Of a DNA stretch of 7,236 nucleotides, positions 5,444 through 7,236 are shown one piece after another (position 1 is the stretch's first letter; each line of letters begins with the position of its first letter). The DNA comes from an uncultured bacterium. Its GTDB lineage: Bacteria; Verrucomicrobiota; Kiritimatiellia; RFP12; UBA1067. The notes beneath the pieces are model-generated. The model saw nothing but the letters and a program-made list of their open reading frames with translations. It ran no database searches and was not told the DNA's origin. The DNA lies in the NCBI GenBank assembly GCA_902773475.1, contig CACYEO010000079.1:1-7236 (forward strand), read 5' to 3'. The position numbers and the translations under genes were made by a program.

Positions 5444-7069
5444 TCAGACCGCAAGGCCGCGCGCGGCGCGGTAGCGGCGCACGAGGGAATCTGTGGATTG
5501 GTCGAACACCCCCGCCGCAGGCGGTTCGGCGGACGAGAGCGCGGGCAGGACGTTCCCGGCGAGGACCTTGCCGAGCTGCACGCCCCACTGGTCGAACGAA
5601 AAGATGTTCCAGATCACGCCCTGCACGAATATCTTGTGCTCGTAGAGCGCGACAAGCGCGCCGAACGTCGCCGGCGAGAGTTCGTCCGCGAGCAGCGTGT
5701 TGGTGGGCCGGTTCCCCTCGAACGTCTTGAACGGCACGAGCTCCTCCGGAACGCCTTCGGCGCGGCACGCGTCCGCGCTCTTTCCGAACGCGAGCGCCGC
5801 AGTCTGCGCGAACAGGTTCGCGCAGAGTTTGTCGTGGTGGTCGCCGATTGGATTGTGCGAACGGCAGAAACCGATGAAATCGCACGGAATCAGGCGCGTC
5901 CCCTGGTGGATCAGCTGGTAGAACGCGTGCTGGCCGTTGGTTCCGGGTTCGCCCCACTCCACCGGGCCGGTGGCGTAGTCCACTTTCTTCCCGTCGCGGT
6001 CCACGCCCTTGCCGTTGGATTCCATGTCGAGCTGCTGGAGATACGCGGGGAAGCGCGCGAGATACTGGTCGTACGGAAGCACCGCGTAGGAATCCGCGTG
6101 CCAGCCGTTGGAGTAGAGTATGCCGAGAAGCGCCATCACGACAGGCATGTTGCGCGAAAACGGCGCGGTGCGGAAATGCATGTCCATGCGCCAGTATCCG
6201 CGGAGCATCTTGCGGAAATTCGACGGGCCGATCGAAATCATCAGCGGCAGGCCGATCGCGGAAGGCAGAGAGTAGCGCCCGCCGACCCAATCCCAGAATT
6301 CGAACATGTTCGCGGTGTCGATTCCGAATGCCGCGACTTCGCCGGCGTTCGTGGACACGGCGACGAAGTGGCGGGACACCGCTTCCTCCGACCCGAGTTC
6401 GCGCACGAGCCATTCGCGGGCGGAACGGGCGTTCGTCATCGTCTCGAGCGTCGTGAACGTCTTGGACGCCACGATGAAAAGCGTCTCGGCCGCCTTGACC
6501 TGGCGCAGCGTCTCTGCAAGCTGCGTGGCATCCACGTTCGACACGAAAAAGCAATGGATCGAACGCTTCGAATACGGGGCGAGCGCCGCCGTGGCCATCG
6601 CCGGGCCGAGGTCGCTGCCGCCTATGCCTATATTGACGATATTGCGGATGCGTTTTCCGGTAAAGCCGCGCCAGACGCCCTTGCGGAGGGAATCCGCGAA
6701 CGCGGACATCTTGTCGAGCACGGCGCGCACGCCGGGCATCACGTCCGCGCCGTCCACGAAGACCTGGGCGCCGGGAGCGCAGTTGCGGAGCGCGGTGTGC
6801 AGAACCGCGCGGTTCTCCGTGCGGTTGATCTTTTCGCCGGAGAACATCTTCTCGATCTCGTCCTTCAGGTTCGCGGCCTTGGCGAGTTCCAGGAGAAGAT
6901 CCATCGTATTCTGCGAAATCCTGTTCTTGGAATAGTCGAGCGTCCATCCGGCGGCCTCCACCGTGAAGCGCCTCGCGCGCTTCGGGTCGGAGGCGAAAAG
7001 ATCGCCGATGGTGACGTTTTTCGTGGCTTCGATTTCAGCCTCTATCTTAGACCAGACTGTCCTGTCCAT
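5444..7069 (-). CDS. pgi: Glucose-6-phosphate isomerase
   Basis: The enzyme interconverts glucose-6-phosphate and fructose-6-phosphate in the cytoplasm, feeding glycolysis or supplying hexose phosphates for envelope sugars. At 541 residues it matches the long enzyme type of E. coli and animals (about 550). Visible motifs: NIGIGGSDLGP (146-156) for phosphate binding, the signature DWVGGRYSLPSAIG (260-273) with Arg265, MESNGK with catalytic Glu350, GEPGTNGQHAFYQLIHQGT (373-391) with catalytic His381, and FSFDQWGVQLGK with Gln494 and Lys501. The spacings Arg265-Glu350 (85), Glu350-His381 (31) and Gln494-Lys501 (7) equal those of rabbit Arg272/Glu357/His388/Gln511/Lys518, which supports these assignments. 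The start ATG at 7069 has AAAGGG 8 nt upstream. It is the first gene of the operon, with a promoter-like element about 53 nt upstream of the start, and is followed after 20 bp by the 3D-domain gene. Confidence 0.97.
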   Translation of the reverse strand: MDRTVWSKIEAEIEATKNVTIGDLFASDPKRARRFTVEAAGWTLDYSKNRISQNTMDLLLELAKAANLKDEIEKMFSGEKINRTENRAVLHTALRNCAPGAQVFVDGADVMPGVRAVLDKMSAFADSLRKGVWRGFTGKRIRNIVNIGIGGSDLGPAMATAALAPYSKRSIHCFFVSNVDATQLAETLRQVKAAETLFIVASKTFTTLETMTNARSAREWLVRELGSEEAVSRHFVAVSTNAGEVAAFGIDTANMFEFWDWVGGRYSLPSAIGLPLMISIGPSNFRKMLRGYWRMDMHFRTAPFSRNMPVVMALLGILYSNGWHADSYAVLPYDQYLARFPAYLQQLDMESNGKGVDRDGKKVDYATGPVEWGEPGTNGQHAFYQLIHQGTRLIPCDFIGFCRSHNPIGDHHDKLCANLFAQTAALAFGKSADACRAEGVPEELVPFKTFEGNRPTNTLLADELSPATFGALVALYEHKIFVQGVIWNIFSFDQWGVQLGKVLAGNVLPALSSAEPPAAGVFDQSTDSLVRRYRAARGLAV

Positions 7070-7077
7070 TTGGTTTT

Positions 7078-7083
7078 CCCTTT
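7078..7083 (-). promoter_or_regulatory. Shine-Dalgarno of pgi
   Basis: AAAGGG on the minus strand lies 8 nt before the pgi ATG. Its upstream half overlaps one arm of a 9-bp inverted repeat (CTTTTTGAT/ATCAAAAAG, 7080-7088 with 7127-7135), so pairing in a longer transcript could limit ribosome access. Confidence 0.65.
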
Positions 7084-7135
7084 TTGATCGTGCAAAGGCG
7101 TGTCTTCCGCCCTCGCGCGCGAGTATATCAAAAAG
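7080..7135. repeat. 9-bp inverted repeat bracketing the pgi leader
   Basis: CTTTTTGAT at 7080-7088 and ATCAAAAAG at 7127-7135 (+ strand) are perfect reverse complements separated by 38 bp. One arm overlaps the pgi Shine-Dalgarno, the other overlaps the extended -10. The arms are AT-rich in an otherwise GC-rich region. Confidence 0.85.
7112..7123. repeat. 12-bp perfect palindrome at the expected transcription start
   Basis: CTCGCGCGCGAG reads the same on both strands. It overlaps the last two bases of the -10 hexamer and covers the predicted start of transcription, the position of a repressor operator. A GC-rich palindrome of this length could also arise by chance. Confidence 0.6.
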
Positions 7136-7152
7136 CGCGCGGCGGGTGTCCG
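7122..7152 (-). promoter_or_regulatory. Probable sigma-70 extended -10 promoter of the pgi operon
   Basis: The minus strand has TGATATACT at 7130-7122: an extended TG, one spacer base, then TATACT (five of six bases match TATAAT). The best -35 match is CGGACA at 7152-7147 (four of six) with a long 19-bp spacer, so the extended -10 probably carries recognition. The predicted start near 7115 gives a leader of about 46 nt before the pgi ATG. No other promoter-like element is obvious between the operon genes, whose gaps are 20 bp or less. Confidence 0.6.
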
Positions 7153-7169
7153 CCCCGCAGCGCCCTGCC

Positions 7170-7194
7170 GGCTCAAACGCTCAACGGCTCAAAC
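7170..7194. repeat. Short degenerate tandem repeat upstream of the pgi promoter
   Basis: Three adjoining units, GGCTCAAAC (7170-7178), GCTCAAC (7179-7185) and GGCTCAAAC (7186-7194), run head to tail on the + strand. They lie about 18 bp upstream of the best -35 match. They could be activator sites or simple intergenic slippage repeats. Confidence 0.7.
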
Positions 7195-7206
7195 CCCTAT
7201 AAGGGA

Positions 7207-7228
7207 GCGGGACGCCAGACGCGGGACG
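7207..7228. repeat. 8-bp direct repeat near the window edge
   Basis: GCGGGACG occurs at 7207-7214 and 7221-7228, 14 bp apart. With the adjoining GCTCAA-type units it makes 7170-7228 mostly repetitive. I see no gene in 7136-7236. Confidence 0.5.
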
Positions 7229-7236
7229 GGATGGCT

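Noticed and set aside
805..7069. Possible novel multigene defence or secretion system
   Set aside because: Every gene in the block belongs to a recognised housekeeping or envelope family with intact motifs; no nuclease, toxin, helicase or mobile-element signature is seen.
5330..7087. Plus-strand open frame of 585 codons antisense to pgi
   Set aside because: It is codon-for-codon the shadow of a highly conserved, GC-biased pgi gene; it has Arg/His/Val-rich composition without motifs and no ribosome site.
7141..7154. Hairpin GGCGG-GTGT-CCGCC followed on the minus strand by CTTTTT, resembling an intrinsic terminator of an upstream gene
   Set aside because: The stem is only 5 bp and is separated from the T-run by about six bases; the T-run belongs to the extended -10 arm, so a promoter reading fits better.

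Overview
The window is GC-rich and densely coded. It reads as a chromosomal stretch from a Gram-negative (LPS-making) bacterium of the Verrucomicrobia/Kiritimatiellota/Lentisphaerota (PVC) type. This placement is an inference. It rests on the form of LpxK (LGC.VISVGN.TAGGTGKTPVVE, LPRGILREP, ITKSDG), on the Cys-rich 3D-domain protein (AYCNCEKCC), and on a surface-type protein whose tail ends in FFKAILTF. No rRNA or other taxonomic marker is present.

Layout: bases 1-517 (+) are the C-terminal part of a probably secreted protein that starts before the window. It converges on a seven-gene block on the minus strand that fills 545-7069. In transcription order the block is pgi (glucose-6-phosphate isomerase), a 3D-domain exported protein, a class I SAM-dependent methyltransferase (COG1092/RlmI-like), a type IV prepilin peptidase, lpxK (lipid A 4'-kinase), a family 4 glycosyltransferase, and yidD (membrane-insertion efficiency factor). 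Four of the six junctions are ATGA overlaps, where the stop and start codons share bases; the other two gaps are 20 bp each. This is strong evidence for one co-transcribed and translationally coupled operon. The convergent ends at 517-570 hold a nested inverted repeat that may end transcription from both sides.

Bases 7070-7236 are non-coding. They hold a good extended -10 element (TGATATACT on the minus strand), a 12-bp perfect palindrome over the expected transcription start, a 9-bp inverted repeat linking the -10 to the pgi Shine-Dalgarno, and short degenerate tandem repeats upstream.

Functionally, most of the operon concerns the cell envelope: lipid A phosphorylation and LPS core glycosylation (lpxK, GT4), pseudopilin processing (pilD), membrane protein insertion (yidD) and probably wall remodelling (3D protein). 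A central sugar-phosphate enzyme leads it. All seven operon genes are intact by length and motif. I see no mobile element, CRISPR array, RNA gene or clearly undescribed multigene system. The points most worth a second look are the pgi control region, the operon arrangement (yidD away from rnpA/yidC), a 17-bp repeat inside lpxK, and the truncated surface protein.
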